From: Prochlorococcus sp. AG-402-A21
Lineage (GTDB): Bacteria > Cyanobacteriota > Cyanobacteriia > PCC-6307 > Cyanobiaceae
Assembly (NCBI GenBank): GCA_003279655.1
Contig: QCHI01000007.1
Location: forward strand, 16,697-80,696
DNA: 64,000 nucleotides
Direction: 5' to 3'
The notes under the pieces are model-generated. The model was not told the DNA's origin and made no database searches. It saw only the letters and a program-made list of their open reading frames with translations. The position numbers and the translations under genes were made by a program. Below are positions 29,244 through 39,369 of this stretch, piece after piece; position 1 is the stretch's first letter; the number at the start of each line of letters is the position of its first letter.

Positions 29244-29535
29244 CAATTAATAATTTTCACTATATTACACAGCCTTTCTAAATATTTTTGTGAGTATTAA
29301 TACTATTTCTAGTAACTTATTTCCTTCTTCTTTTTAGTGGTAATTAATTATAAATGTTTAATGATTACTAAATCTTTCTACTCAAAACAGAATGAACCCC
29401 TTCTACCAGATCGAGATCTGGCCTGACGACCCCCCTTTGTAAGTATTTATACTTATCATGAAAAGGCTAGGCTTCTCTTTTCCACGCTTTTCGTCCTGAT
29501 ACTTCTAAAGTTCACTGAAATTATTTTAAGATAAA

Positions 29536-30093
29536 TTGTTTAATTCGATCTTCTATAAATCAATATTCAAGGATTTTGCTTTTCTTGTTTTACGAGTTTT
29601 CACAGGAGCATTCCTAATACATCATGGTTTTGAAAAATTAAATGATATTAATAATTTCGCCGATGCTTTTGTCCGGCCTCTTCACTTACCCTTCCCCGTA
29701 ACTCTCTCTTACATTGCTGCTGGGTCTGAGATAGGCGGCAGTTGGCTATTGATACTTGGCCTTGGAACTAGATTGGGCGCATCTGCAATCCTGGGAACTA
29801 TGAGTGTTGCCATTTACCATGCAATCGTTACGGCAGGTTTTAACATATATTTATTAGAACTTTTAGCACTATATTTTGCTTCTGCTTTCTCTATAATTTT
29901 GCTTGGTCCAGGCATGTTCTCAGCAGATTATTTGATACGAGAAATTTTCAAAACTAATCATGACTTTATTAAGTCTATTACTAGCCATCAATTATTAGTT
30001 AATACCTCGTTGTCTACCAATAATGAATCATTCAAATCTATAAAACAGAAGAAGACATTTGATTTTCCTTTCTCTAGCTTTTTATCTTCTTGA
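29536..30093 (+). CDS. DoxX family membrane protein
   Basis: LRVFTGAFLIHHGFEKLNDINNFADAFVRPLHLPFP ... AAGSEIGGSWLLILGLGTRLGASAILGTM. Confidence 0.85.
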   Translation: MFNSIFYKSIFKDFAFLVLRVFTGAFLIHHGFEKLNDINNFADAFVRPLHLPFPVTLSYIAAGSEIGGSWLLILGLGTRLGASAILGTMSVAIYHAIVTAGFNIYLLELLALYFASAFSIILLGPGMFSADYLIREIFKTNHDFIKSITSHQLLVNTSLSTNNESFKSIKQKKTFDFPFSSFLSS

Positions 30094-30110
30094 TCAATTT
30101 GTAGTTATTT

Positions 30111-30437
30111 TTAATTACCTTCTTTTTTCTTCATTGAAAGATAGAACCACATCCAAGTTGGCAAGGTGATAAAAAAACCAATTAATATGATATAACTTTT
30201 TGTTGTATCCCAGGCTGCTTCATCACAATTTTTTTTGATTGTATCTTTATCGCTTACTTTACTGCTTAGGTTCCTGCAGATATTTAGCCCATGAATACTA
30301 AGCGTCCCATATGTTATCGCTGTGGGAACAGTAGCAAGGAATATTGCGAGTATTAAATTTCCCAGCCTCAGGTTGAGGTCTTTTCTTTTTTGTTGGTCCA
30401 TGCATATATTTTTATCCATATTTATGATAAGGAACAA
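30111..30437 (-). CDS. Small two-TM hypothetical membrane protein (start uncertain)
   Basis: LRLGNLILAIFLATVPTAITYGTLSIHGLNICRNL ... SYIILIGFFITLPTWMWFYLSMKKKEG. Confidence 0.6.
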   Translation of the reverse strand: MFLIINMDKNICMDQQKRKDLNLRLGNLILAIFLATVPTAITYGTLSIHGLNICRNLSSKVSDKDTIKKNCDEAAWDTTKSYIILIGFFITLPTWMWFYLSMKKKEGN

Positions 30438-30683
30438 TTTATTTCTTATTTTTTTACAAAGCAGTAAGCTTTTTTATATTGACTCTTGAATTGTTAGATC
30501 TGCATTTTTAAAAGTCAAAATTTCTACTTTTACTTTTATTAATAGCTTTATATATTTTTTTTATTAACTTGCTTAAATGTTTGCTAATAACTTGTGGGTT
30601 TATGAATTTTGTAAATTTGTAGATGCTTAAAATACTAACGTTAGGCTAAAGTTAAATCATATTAGCAATTAATCTATTTTATA

Positions 30684-30887
30684 ATGTCCACAAGTAAGAG
30701 AGAAGAAGTTAGTTCGCATTTGCGTTATATCAGACAAGAACTTCGAGATTTGGACCAGATGCTTGGCCAAGACGGCTTAATGCCAGAGTTGTCTGAATTG
30801 AAAGAGGTCTATAATTCTTTGGATGCTCTTCATCAATTACTTTCAGGTAAAGTTAAAAAGAAACCTAAGCCTGAGTTTGATGATTGA
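30684..30887 (+). CDS. Small charged protein, paralog B of a window-internal pair
   Basis: MSTSKREEVSSHLRYIRQELRDLDQMLGQDGLMPELSELKEVYNSLDALHQLLSGKVKKKPKPEFDD. Confidence 0.8.
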   Translation: MSTSKREEVSSHLRYIRQELRDLDQMLGQDGLMPELSELKEVYNSLDALHQLLSGKVKKKPKPEFDD

Positions 30888-31028
30888 TATCATTAATTAC
30901 TATTTGAATAACATTTTAGAAATCAAAGGGTGAATTTATTTAATTTCCAATTGGCTTTGAACATAAGTATGGCGACTTGCAAGAAATAAAACTTCTAACA
31001 ATATATACTTAAGGATAATGATGAACTT

Positions 31029-31157
31029 ATGAAAGACGAAACTTGGAAGATTTAGTATAAGCAATGGAAGAATTTAAAGTCCTATCAAATTAAATTGATT
31101 TTTGATGACCCTAAAAGTCAATCTGAGGCTTGGCTCCTAAATTCAAGGTGGTGTTAA
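31029..31157 (+). pseudogene. Small gene apparently interrupted by an in-frame TAG (31053-31055)
   Basis: MKDETWKI*YKQWKNLKSYQIKLIFDDPKSQSEAWLLNSRWC in a single frame; TAG is one base from TGG (Trp). Confidence 0.45.
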
Positions 31158-31257
31158 TGGATGGATTTTAAAGAGAATAAATTTGTCGAAAATTTCTACC
31201 AATGAAACTTCTTTTTTAACTGATCCTTGGGAAGCCTAATATTTGTTTAATCCTTAT

Positions 31258-32334
31258 CTATAGCTTTTTTGAAAAATAATTCTTTTCTAATATGTCATGA
31301 ATAATTATTTCTTTAACAAATACTTGTATTACTACTGCCATTGGAATTGCTAATAACAAACCAAGTGGTCCAAAAAGAATTGTGAATATAAATTGTGCAG
31401 TAATTGTTAAACCTGGTAGTAATTTGACTTGCTTTTGCATTATTGAAGGAGTTATTACATAACTCTCAATATTTTGAATTACTATGTATAAGCCCAGAAC
31501 AGCAAGCGATTTCCATGGAGTATCTAGCAATGCAACTGAAAGAGGGAAAATAGTACTTATTGTTGGACCTACATTTGGTATGATATTTAAAATACCAGCT
31601 ATTAAAGCATTAGCTATTACCAATTTTATTCCTAATAAATATAATCCAATAGAAGAAAGTAGTGCTACACAAATTGAGCTTAGTAGAACTCCACTCATCC
31701 AGCTACTTAGAGCATTGCCGCATCTCAATAAAATATTTCTTGCACGCCTTCTATAAAATGATGGTACTAACAATATTGCAACTTCTCTATAGGCATTAGG
31801 TTGTAATGTTATCATTAAGCCCACAGAGATTATAAAAAATAATTGAAGGATTCCTATCCCTACATTGCTTACTAAGCTAATCAACTTTGTAATGCTATCT
31901 GTTACACCATTAGCTAAAGTCGCACCATCTGGGATAATACTAAGCTTATTTGTCAATATTGATCTGTCGGCTAGATATGGAACATTATCTTTATATATAA
32001 TTTCTGTAAAATCTAAAAATGTATTTATTGAGAGCTCCCATAGTTTACTTACAGCGGAAGGTATTTGATTGATTAGCTCTTGAAACTCGCTAGTAAATTG
32101 CGGTATTATTATTACTATTGATAAACTTGAAATTAGTATAATAGATATTATTGTTATTAACAAAGATATCCACCTAGGGATTTGAAAAAAATCTCTTATT
32201 TTACCAGTAATAGTACAAAGGGCCATAGATATGATTATTGAAGCAAAAAATAGTATCACTATTTCTTTTAATCCCCATATAATGAATATAGAAAAAACTA
32301 AAGCTGTAATTGATAGTAAGTTAGTTGGTTTCAA
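31258..32334 (-). CDS. AI-2E family transporter (PerM-like)
   Basis: LIAGILNIIPNVGPTISTIFPLSVALLDTPWKSLAVLGLYIVIQNIESYVITPSIMQKQVKLLPGLTI. Confidence 0.88.
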   Translation of the reverse strand: MKPTNLLSITALVFSIFIIWGLKEIVILFFASIIISMALCTITGKIRDFFQIPRWISLLITIISIILISSLSIVIIIPQFTSEFQELINQIPSAVSKLWELSINTFLDFTEIIYKDNVPYLADRSILTNKLSIIPDGATLANGVTDSITKLISLVSNVGIGILQLFFIISVGLMITLQPNAYREVAILLVPSFYRRRARNILLRCGNALSSWMSGVLLSSICVALLSSIGLYLLGIKLVIANALIAGILNIIPNVGPTISTIFPLSVALLDTPWKSLAVLGLYIVIQNIESYVITPSIMQKQVKLLPGLTITAQFIFTILFGPLGLLLAIPMAVVIQVFVKEIIIHDILEKNYFSKKL

Positions 32335-32343
32335 CTTAAATAT

Positions 32344-32676
32344 TTATTTTTTATTTAGTGAATTTGCATGCCTTAGGGCGAAACGCATAAACCTTTCAAA
32401 TTCTTTTTCTGAATTCCAATTATAAGTAGATTTTACTTCTTTAACATGATCTTCTGAAATAGATAAATCTATTTTTCTTGTTGAAATAGCACCTTCTTCG
32501 TCAATTAGATACATTTTCTGTATCGAATTATAATTTTCTAGTGTAATTGTTTTAGGTTTGTAAAATTTATATATTGCCTTACCTCTTTTTCCATCAATAT
32601 TTCTAAATAAACGTATTTCAGGATGACCTTTTTCGTCTCTACCTTTAACAAATTGAATGGCTACATTTTTATTCAT
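32344..32676 (-). CDS. psb28: Photosystem II assembly protein Psb28
   Basis: AIQFVKGRDEKGHPEIRLFRNIDGKRGKAIYKFYKP ... GAISTRKIDLSISEDHVKEVKSTYNWNSEKEFERFMRFALRHA. Confidence 0.88.
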   Translation of the reverse strand: MNKNVAIQFVKGRDEKGHPEIRLFRNIDGKRGKAIYKFYKPKTITLENYNSIQKMYLIDEEGAISTRKIDLSISEDHVKEVKSTYNWNSEKEFERFMRFALRHANSLNKK

Positions 32677-32729
32677 TTAAGTCAGCTCTCCTTGTGAGTG
32701 AATTAATAGACATATGCTTGTATATAAAA

Positions 32730-33782
32730 CTATAAGGGATTGAGCTTGTAATTTAAGATTCTATTTAAAGATAACTTTAGACTTAAGCCGCTAAGATCAA
32801 TCGAATTTATATTTTCTGTTTTTTTAAGTTCGTATTCATAGCACTTGTCATAATAATTAAGCATGGCTTCACAGGCGTGTGACCATTCTTTTTTCTCAAT
32901 AGCATCTAGAGCCTCTTTTGTTCTTTGTGGCCCTAATCTTTTGCTTATTCTATTCACCGCATCTTTTAATTCAGTTTGAGAATTTTGACTATATATATCG
33001 ACTAAATTTTCAATACGCTCATCCTTTGATTTAATTATTTCTATTATCGGTGCTTTTTTCATTTTTGTATACAAGCTATTTGGTATGCGACATTTTCCTA
33101 GATTAGAACTTTCAGCTTCTATCCATATCTCAATTGCATTATTTTTTTGAAACTTATAAAGAGATTCTGCAAGAATATTTTCAAATTGTTGAGTTGTAGG
33201 TTGCTTGTCCATACCTAATGAGCCAAAACTGCTTCCCCTATGATTCGCGATTCCCTCTAAATCAATTACATGTATACTTTCATTCTTAATGTAATTTAGT
33301 AGATCTGTTTTTCTTGTACCTGTTTTACCTGCGATAAGTCTTATGGGTAAATCTGACTCAAATTGATTTAAAACCCATTTTCTATAGCTTTTATATCCAC
33401 CTTGTAATAAATAGGTCTTAATCCCAATTGTTCGTGCAAGCCAAGCAAAAGCACTAGATCTCATTCCACCTCTCGAGCAGTATATTCGTAATGATTTATT
33501 TATAGATTCTCTTTTTTGAGTTGTTTCTTGGATTATCTCTAATAGCTTTTTAGTTTTTGGAAGAGTTACTTTTAAACCATTAAATATTGCCTTTAAGCGA
33601 CTTTCTTTTTTATAGCTTTTTCCTATAGTTTCTCTTTCGATATCAGAAAACAAGGGGATATTAATGGCTTCTGGCCAATGACCTTGGCTAAATTCGAAAG
33701 GACTTCTTACATCAACAATTGGATTGGTTAAATTCCGAAAATCCGTTACGGGGTAGTTCGAATTGGTAGGTTTCTCTGACAT
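32730..33782 (-). CDS. mnmH: tRNA 2-selenouridine synthase (SelU/MnmH)
   Basis: Rhodanese domain (VDVRSPFEFSQGHWPEAINIPLFSDIER, YCSRGGMRSSAFAWL) plus P-loop RLIAGKTGTRKTDLL and EGIANHRGSSFGSLG. Confidence 0.9.
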   Translation of the reverse strand: MSEKPTNSNYPVTDFRNLTNPIVDVRSPFEFSQGHWPEAINIPLFSDIERETIGKSYKKESRLKAIFNGLKVTLPKTKKLLEIIQETTQKRESINKSLRIYCSRGGMRSSAFAWLARTIGIKTYLLQGGYKSYRKWVLNQFESDLPIRLIAGKTGTRKTDLLNYIKNESIHVIDLEGIANHRGSSFGSLGMDKQPTTQQFENILAESLYKFQKNNAIEIWIEAESSNLGKCRIPNSLYTKMKKAPIIEIIKSKDERIENLVDIYSQNSQTELKDAVNRISKRLGPQRTKEALDAIEKKEWSHACEAMLNYYDKCYEYELKKTENINSIDLSGLSLKLSLNRILNYKLNPL

Positions 33783-33821
33783 AGTATTAGTGCTTAGGTC
33801 ATTTTAGGCCGGCATTAGATT

Positions 33822-34538
33822 ATGACTGAAGAAAAAACACATTCAAATAAAGAGAGCATAGAGGAGTTCTTGGAGTCTTTTAGAACGGCTTCAGAGAGGA
33901 AGCGACTGGCTTCGCTAAATGTTTTAGAAGAAAGGGTTGAGGAACTGCTTAGCCTTGAATCAAGTTTGATGACTGGTTTTGATCCCGGTGATTGTGATTG
34001 GTCGTCGGGCTTCATTTTGCAACTTATTCATAAAACTGATAAAAATTTCATAAAAAACAAACTGAATTGTGATGACCTTGCTTGGTTCAATGCCCCATCA
34101 GATATTGGCTATGATTATTCACCTCTTCAGAGATATTTATTAAATGAAAGTTTTGAGGACGCTGATCGCTTTACAAGCTCAAAACTTAGAGAGCTGGCTG
34201 GAGAAAAGGCAGTTAAAAGAGGATATGTTTATTTCTCTGAGGTTGAATCAATACCTTGTACTGATTTATCAACCATAGATAAGTTATGGATTGCTTACTC
34301 TAGAGGGAAATTTGGTTTTACAGTTCAGGCAAAAATATTAGATTCATTAGGTGGGAGATATGACAAACTTTGGCCTCGAATTGGTTGGAAAAAAGATGGA
34401 ATATGGACTAGATATCCCAAATCATTTACTTGGTCTATTGAAGCACCTAATGGTCATATGCCTTTGGTCAATCAACTTAGAGGTGTTCGACTCTTGGATG
34501 CCTTGCTAAATCATCAAGGATTGACTACTAAAAGCTAA
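33822..34538 (+). CDS. GUN4-domain protein
   Basis: C-terminal LSTIDKLWIAYSRGKFGFTVQAKILDSLGGRYDKLWPRIGWKKDGIWTRYPKSFTWSIEAPNGHMP. Confidence 0.82.
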   Translation: MTEEKTHSNKESIEEFLESFRTASERKRLASLNVLEERVEELLSLESSLMTGFDPGDCDWSSGFILQLIHKTDKNFIKNKLNCDDLAWFNAPSDIGYDYSPLQRYLLNESFEDADRFTSSKLRELAGEKAVKRGYVYFSEVESIPCTDLSTIDKLWIAYSRGKFGFTVQAKILDSLGGRYDKLWPRIGWKKDGIWTRYPKSFTWSIEAPNGHMPLVNQLRGVRLLDALLNHQGLTTKS

Positions 34539-34669
34539 CTATTTAATTATTTATGTTTAATTTATACTCATAGAATACATAGTATGACTTAAGTTTGAAA
34601 AAATGAATTGAATTCCTAGATTAATTCTTTGACCAAAAGATTAGTTTACAAAGAATGTTTTAATTAATT

Positions 34670-35062
34670 GTGGAGCCTCCTAAAAATTGGGCTGTATTTA
34701 TACATCCCTCTACTTTAAAACTAGCCTCATTCGTTGAAACTCTTTTAGAGCCTGTAATATGTAGAGAAACTGCAAAAAGGATTGAATTAGGATTGCATGA
34801 GGCTCTTGTTAATGCTGTAGTACATGGAAACTTGTCTAATCCTAATAAATTTGTTCGTGTTAGGAGAATTCTTACTCCTAACTGGATTGTTTGGCAAATT
34901 CAAGATGAAGGAATAGGAATAGTTGAAAATAAAAGGAGAAATTCTTTACCTTTGAAAATTGATGCTAATAGTGGGAGAGGAATATATTTAATTTATAAGT
35001 GTTTTGATGATGTTAGATGGAGTAGGAAAGGCAATAGACTTCAGCTATCACTTAAGAAATAA
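34670..35062 (+). CDS. HATPase_c / anti-sigma-factor-kinase-like ATP-binding protein
   Basis: ELGLHEALVNAVVHGNLSNPNKFV and VWQIQDEGIGI ... NSGRGIYLI motifs. Confidence 0.8.
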   Translation: MEPPKNWAVFIHPSTLKLASFVETLLEPVICRETAKRIELGLHEALVNAVVHGNLSNPNKFVRVRRILTPNWIVWQIQDEGIGIVENKRRNSLPLKIDANSGRGIYLIYKCFDDVRWSRKGNRLQLSLKK

Positions 35063-35066
35063 GGCT

Positions 35067-35324
35067 TTAGTGATTTTTACATCCTGTATCTTTTATATCT
35101 TCTCTTATCCATAAGATTGCTTGATTAAGCAGGTCTTCTATTTCTGATTCCTCTCCGTTATTAATTAATTGTGTTATTGCTGAGACAATCAATTCGGCGC
35201 TTCTTCTATGTTTATCCCCCCTAAATTCATGCCAATTATAATTATTAAGACTGATTTCTTTATGGAGATCTTTTGCCAGTAACTTTACTTTTTCAGGCCA
35301 AATATATTTTTTTCTTTTTAACAT
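35067..35324 (-). CDS. Conserved cyanobacterial small protein (DUF6439-like)
   Basis: KVKLLAKDLHKEISLNNYNWHEFRGDKHRRSAELIVSAITQLINNG. Confidence 0.6.
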   Translation of the reverse strand: MLKRKKYIWPEKVKLLAKDLHKEISLNNYNWHEFRGDKHRRSAELIVSAITQLINNGEESEIEDLLNQAILWIREDIKDTGCKNH

Positions 35325-35361
35325 AGCATTAGTGATTTTTTGACATCTTTTCTTAATAAAA

Positions 35362-36423
35362 TTAAATTGGTTTGTTTGCTTTCCATACTTTTGTCATGAA
35401 GTGAGATTCAGAAGTTATTGATGAAAACCCACTTTCTTCTAATCTTGAATTTATGTTATCTATTATATAGTCTCTGTAATAAGGTTCATGAAATATTTTG
35501 TGAAAGTTTTCCATTATTGAAGTGAATTTCGGAGAATCTTCTATTTGAATAGAGTCAGCAAGAACAAGTGTTCCGCCAGGTTCTAGCAATCTAAAGCATT
35601 CGTTCAAGACATTCTGGCGTGCTTCTCTAGGAAGTTCGTGAAATAGGAAAACACAAGTAAGTGCTTGAAAACTTTTTGATGGAAAGGGCATCTTTTCTGC
35701 ATTCCCTCTAGTCAGTTGAACAAGATCACCACTTCTGGAACTTAAATATTTACTTGCTTGCTTTAAGTATGAGCCTGATAAATCTAGACCATAAAGTTCT
35801 ACTTCAGGCAATGCACTTTGTATTTGCTGAAGTGTTCTCCCTGTCCCTGTTGCGATGTCTAAAACTTTTACTTTCTTTGAGTCTTCAGATAAAAATTTTT
35901 TTAGGCCTGTTTTTAAAGGAGATAAAATTCTTCTTCTCATAGAATCTGCAGTTCCATTGAAAAGAATCTCAACTTGTAAGTCATAAATTTCAGCAGAATG
36001 CTCACTTAGGTAACCATCTGTTTGGTGATGAAAATTTTGTAAATAATAATCAGGGTAATCTTCCTCCTTTACATCTCTGGGAATTTCTCTGGTTTTATTT
36101 CTTTTACGCCTTTGCCAAGTTTGGGGCATATCTAGCCAAACCAGTGGATATTTTTTTGCCCATTCCAACCATGGGGCTTCGAATAGTTGTGATTTTGGGT
36201 AAATGCCTGCCTCAGCTTCTTGCCAGTCAATATTTTCTAGATTATCCATCGATCGTCTGATTTCTGTTATTAGATCTTGATCAATTGGAAATTTTCCTGG
36301 AGCTGCCTCAGGAGCAAAAACTTCCATTAACTTATTACTTAACTCTTTATGAGCTAACCCGGCAAGTGTTTTCCCTTGTTGAAGAGTGTGAAATGCAAAT
36401 TTTTTTAGGCTTGGCGCTGCCAT
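35362..36423 (-). CDS. Class I SAM-dependent methyltransferase
   Basis: KVLDIATGTGRTLQQIQSALPEVELYGLDLSGSYLKQA ... LEPGGTLVLADSIQ. Confidence 0.85.
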   Translation of the reverse strand: MAAPSLKKFAFHTLQQGKTLAGLAHKELSNKLMEVFAPEAAPGKFPIDQDLITEIRRSMDNLENIDWQEAEAGIYPKSQLFEAPWLEWAKKYPLVWLDMPQTWQRRKRNKTREIPRDVKEEDYPDYYLQNFHHQTDGYLSEHSAEIYDLQVEILFNGTADSMRRRILSPLKTGLKKFLSEDSKKVKVLDIATGTGRTLQQIQSALPEVELYGLDLSGSYLKQASKYLSSRSGDLVQLTRGNAEKMPFPSKSFQALTCVFLFHELPREARQNVLNECFRLLEPGGTLVLADSIQIEDSPKFTSIMENFHKIFHEPYYRDYIIDNINSRLEESGFSSITSESHFMTKVWKANKPI

Positions 36424-36492
36424 GAACCATTTATTATTTTCAATACTATCTAACAGATTTGATTGATTAGTGACGAGTTAACTAAAAAAAAA

Positions 36493-36526
36493 TTAAGGTC
36501 TATGCATATTTGTACATAGACCTTAA
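36493..36526 (-). terminator. Rho-independent terminator of glnA
   Basis: 12-bp perfect stem TTAAGGTCTATG/CATAGACCTTAA with 10-nt loop, followed on the minus strand by a run of T. Confidence 0.88.
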
Positions 36527-36561
36527 ATGTTTATTCTAAAAATCAATCAAAACAATTTAGT

Positions 36562-37983
36562 TTAGGCGTCATAGTACATAGTGAATTCGTGAGGATGAGG
36601 TCTTTGTCTTAGCTGTTGAACTTCTTCGTATTTAAGATCTATCCAGTTGTCAATGAAGTCGTCGGTAAAAACGCCTCCCTCAGTTAAATATTTGTTGTCA
36701 CTTTTTAATGCCTCTAATGCATCGTTCAATGAGGAAGGAACAGTGTCTATTTTTGATAATTCCTCTGAAGGAAGCTCAAACAGGTCAACATCAACTCCAT
36801 CCCCAGGATCAATTTGATTTTTGATGCCATCAATACCTGCCATCATCATTGCTGAAAAAGCAATGTATGGGTTAGCTAATGCATCACCTGATCGGAATTC
36901 AAGTCTTTTCGCTTTTGGACTTGGTCCAGTTAAAGGAATTCTTACAGCAGCAGATCTATTACCCTGAGAATAAACTAAATTAACTGGTGCCTCGAATCCT
37001 GGAACTAATCTTTTGTAACTGTTGGTAGTTGGATTTGTAAATGCTAGGAAAGAAGGCGCATGCTTCAGGATTCCACCTATGTACCATTTAGCTGTTTGAG
37101 ATAGATTTGCATACGTGCCTTCGCCATAAAATAAAGGCTGCCCACTTTTCCACAAACTTTGGTGAACATGCATCCCTGTGCCATTGTCATTGAAGACTGG
37201 TTTAGGCATAAACGTTGCAGTTTTACCATACTTTTTGGCTACATTCCTGACTATGTATTTGTAAATCATTACATTGTCTGCTGCGTTGATTAGGGGCGCA
37301 AATTTCATCCCCAATTCATGTTGGCCTGCTCCTGCTACTTCATGATGATGTTTCTCAATTGGAATTCCCAATTCACCCATTAGTAGAAGCATCTCAGACC
37401 TCATGTCTTGAGCTGTGTCATTAGGGGAGACAGGAAAATATCCTTCTTTTAGTTGAATTTTGTAACCAAGGTTTCCTCCTTCTTCTACTCTTCCTGTATT
37501 CCAAGGGGCTTCTATGGTGTCTACGCTGTAAAAACTCCCACCTTCCCCTGAGTTATATCTGACATCATCAAAAATAAAGAATTCAGGTTCAGGACCAAAG
37601 AATGCTGCATCTGCGACGCTCGTGCTTCCTAAATAATCCAATGCCTTTTGTGCCAATGCTCTTGGACATCTGGCATATGGCTCTCCACTTCTTGGCTCTT
37701 GAATTGAACAAATCAAACTAAGAGTTTTATGATGATAAAAAGGGTCTATCCAACTTGTTGATGGATCTGGAACCATCGCCATATCAGATTCGTTTATTGC
37801 TTTCCAACCGCGAATGGAAGAGCCATCAAAAGCAAGTCCTTCAGAGAAAGAGCTTTCTTCAATGAGATCTGAAGCTACAGTTAAATGTTGCCACTTACCA
37901 TGAAGGTCAGCGAATTTTAGATCTATTAGTTCAATGCCCTCATCCTTGATTTGACGAAGAACATCTTGAGAGGTCTTGCTCAT
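36562..37983 (-). CDS. glnA: Glutamine synthetase type I
   Basis: [50 protein letters not shown]; internal Met (MSKTSQDVL) preferred as start. Confidence 0.96.
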   Translation of the reverse strand: MSKTSQDVLRQIKDEGIELIDLKFADLHGKWQHLTVASDLIEESSFSEGLAFDGSSIRGWKAINESDMAMVPDPSTSWIDPFYHHKTLSLICSIQEPRSGEPYARCPRALAQKALDYLGSTSVADAAFFGPEPEFFIFDDVRYNSGEGGSFYSVDTIEAPWNTGRVEEGGNLGYKIQLKEGYFPVSPNDTAQDMRSEMLLLMGELGIPIEKHHHEVAGAGQHELGMKFAPLINAADNVMIYKYIVRNVAKKYGKTATFMPKPVFNDNGTGMHVHQSLWKSGQPLFYGEGTYANLSQTAKWYIGGILKHAPSFLAFTNPTTNSYKRLVPGFEAPVNLVYSQGNRSAAVRIPLTGPSPKAKRLEFRSGDALANPYIAFSAMMMAGIDGIKNQIDPGDGVDVDLFELPSEELSKIDTVPSSLNDALEALKSDNKYLTEGGVFTDDFIDNWIDLKYEEVQQLRQRPHPHEFTMYYDA

Positions 37984-38208
37984 GATGAATTTGATTTGCA
38001 GCAAAGTTACTTAATTATGAACGTAATAAGCGTTTGCATCTCTTTTTGTATCGACAAGCACTTTTTTTAGACTTTAAAGAGAAAACTTTGATTATTTTTT
38101 GTCTTATTCGCGAAATCTAGCTAATTCCTATTGCAATCCCTAATAAAAACACCCCGACTTTGCCTATTGCCTTTTAGGCTCGGAAGATAAATAAACCGAT
38201 CTGTTTTC

Positions 38209-39369
38209 TTGGCCACTCAAATTCTTCCTTCTGTTGATAATCAACATCGTAAAGATTTTGGTCCAACTGTTTCTCCTGAAAGGTTATTGCTTGGGCCAGG
38301 ACCATCAAATGCAGATCCTGATGTTTTGAAAGCGCTATCTCAGCCTCCTATCGGTCATTTGGATCCTTTTTATGTGGAGTTGATGAGTGAGGTTCAAGAG
38401 TTACTTAGATATGCTTGGCAAACTAGCAATCGATTAACACTTCCAATGAGTGGTACAGGAAGTGCTGCAATGGAGGCAACTTTAGCAAATGTTGTTGAGC
38501 CAGAAGATACGGTTTTGGTTGCTATCAAAGGATATTTTGGACATCGACTTGCAGATATGGCAGGAAGATATAAAGCAAATGTTCAAACCATTCAGAAAGA
38601 TTGGGGAAATGCTTTCTCTCTTGAGGAGATAGAAGATGCACTTAAAAAATATAATCCAGCTGTATTAGCAATTGTTCATGCCGAAACCTCAACAGGTGTT
38701 TGTCAACCTATGAATGGAATTGGTGATCTGTGTAGAAAATATAATTGTTTACTTCTTGTCGACACCGTGACTTCTTTGGGAGGCGTTCCTCTTTATTTAG
38801 ATGAGTGGAAAATTGACTTGGCTTATAGTTGCAGTCAAAAAGGACTAAGTTGTCCTCCTGGATTAGGTCCTTTCTCAATGAATGAGCGAGCTGAAAATAA
38901 AATGACTAGTAGAAAAGATAAAGTTCCTAACTGGTATCTAGACGTCTCTTTGCTAAATAAATATTGGGGTAGTGATCGTGTTTATCATCATACTGCCCCT
39001 GTAAATATGAATTTTGGTATTCGAGAAGCACTTAGATTGTTAGCAGAAGAAGGATTGGAAGTTTCATGGGATAGACACAGAAACAATGCCAAATCACTTT
39101 GGAATTCGTTAGAAAATATTGGTTTAGAATTACATGTTAAAGAAGAATTACGCTTACCTACACTAACAACAGTCAAAATACCTGAGGGTGTTGATGGTAA
39201 GGAATTTACTAAGCATTTACTAAATAATTTTGGTGTAGAGATTGGAGGTGGTCTTGGTGATTTAGCTGGAAAAGTATGGAGAATTGGTTTAATGGGATAT
39301 AACTCAACCTCTACAAATGTAGATAAGATAATAAATATTTTTGAAACTGAACTACCTAAGTTTCGATAA
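38209..39369 (+). CDS. Alanine/serine-glyoxylate aminotransferase family
   Basis: RLLLGPGPSNADPDVLKALSQPPIGHLDP, VDTVTSLGGVPLYLDEWKIDLAYSCSQKGLSCPPGLGP. Confidence 0.9.
   Translation: MATQILPSVDNQHRKDFGPTVSPERLLLGPGPSNADPDVLKALSQPPIGHLDPFYVELMSEVQELLRYAWQTSNRLTLPMSGTGSAAMEATLANVVEPEDTVLVAIKGYFGHRLADMAGRYKANVQTIQKDWGNAFSLEEIEDALKKYNPAVLAIVHAETSTGVCQPMNGIGDLCRKYNCLLLVDTVTSLGGVPLYLDEWKIDLAYSCSQKGLSCPPGLGPFSMNERAENKMTSRKDKVPNWYLDVSLLNKYWGSDRVYHHTAPVNMNFGIREALRLLAEEGLEVSWDRHRNNAKSLWNSLENIGLELHVKEELRLPTLTTVKIPEGVDGKEFTKHLLNNFGVEIGGGLGDLAGKVWRIGLMGYNSTSTNVDKIINIFETELPKFR

Noticed and set aside
37984-38208. NtcA-like site (GTA-N8-TAC) upstream of glnA
   Set aside because: Expected from physiology, but I could not find a convincing match to the consensus by eye.
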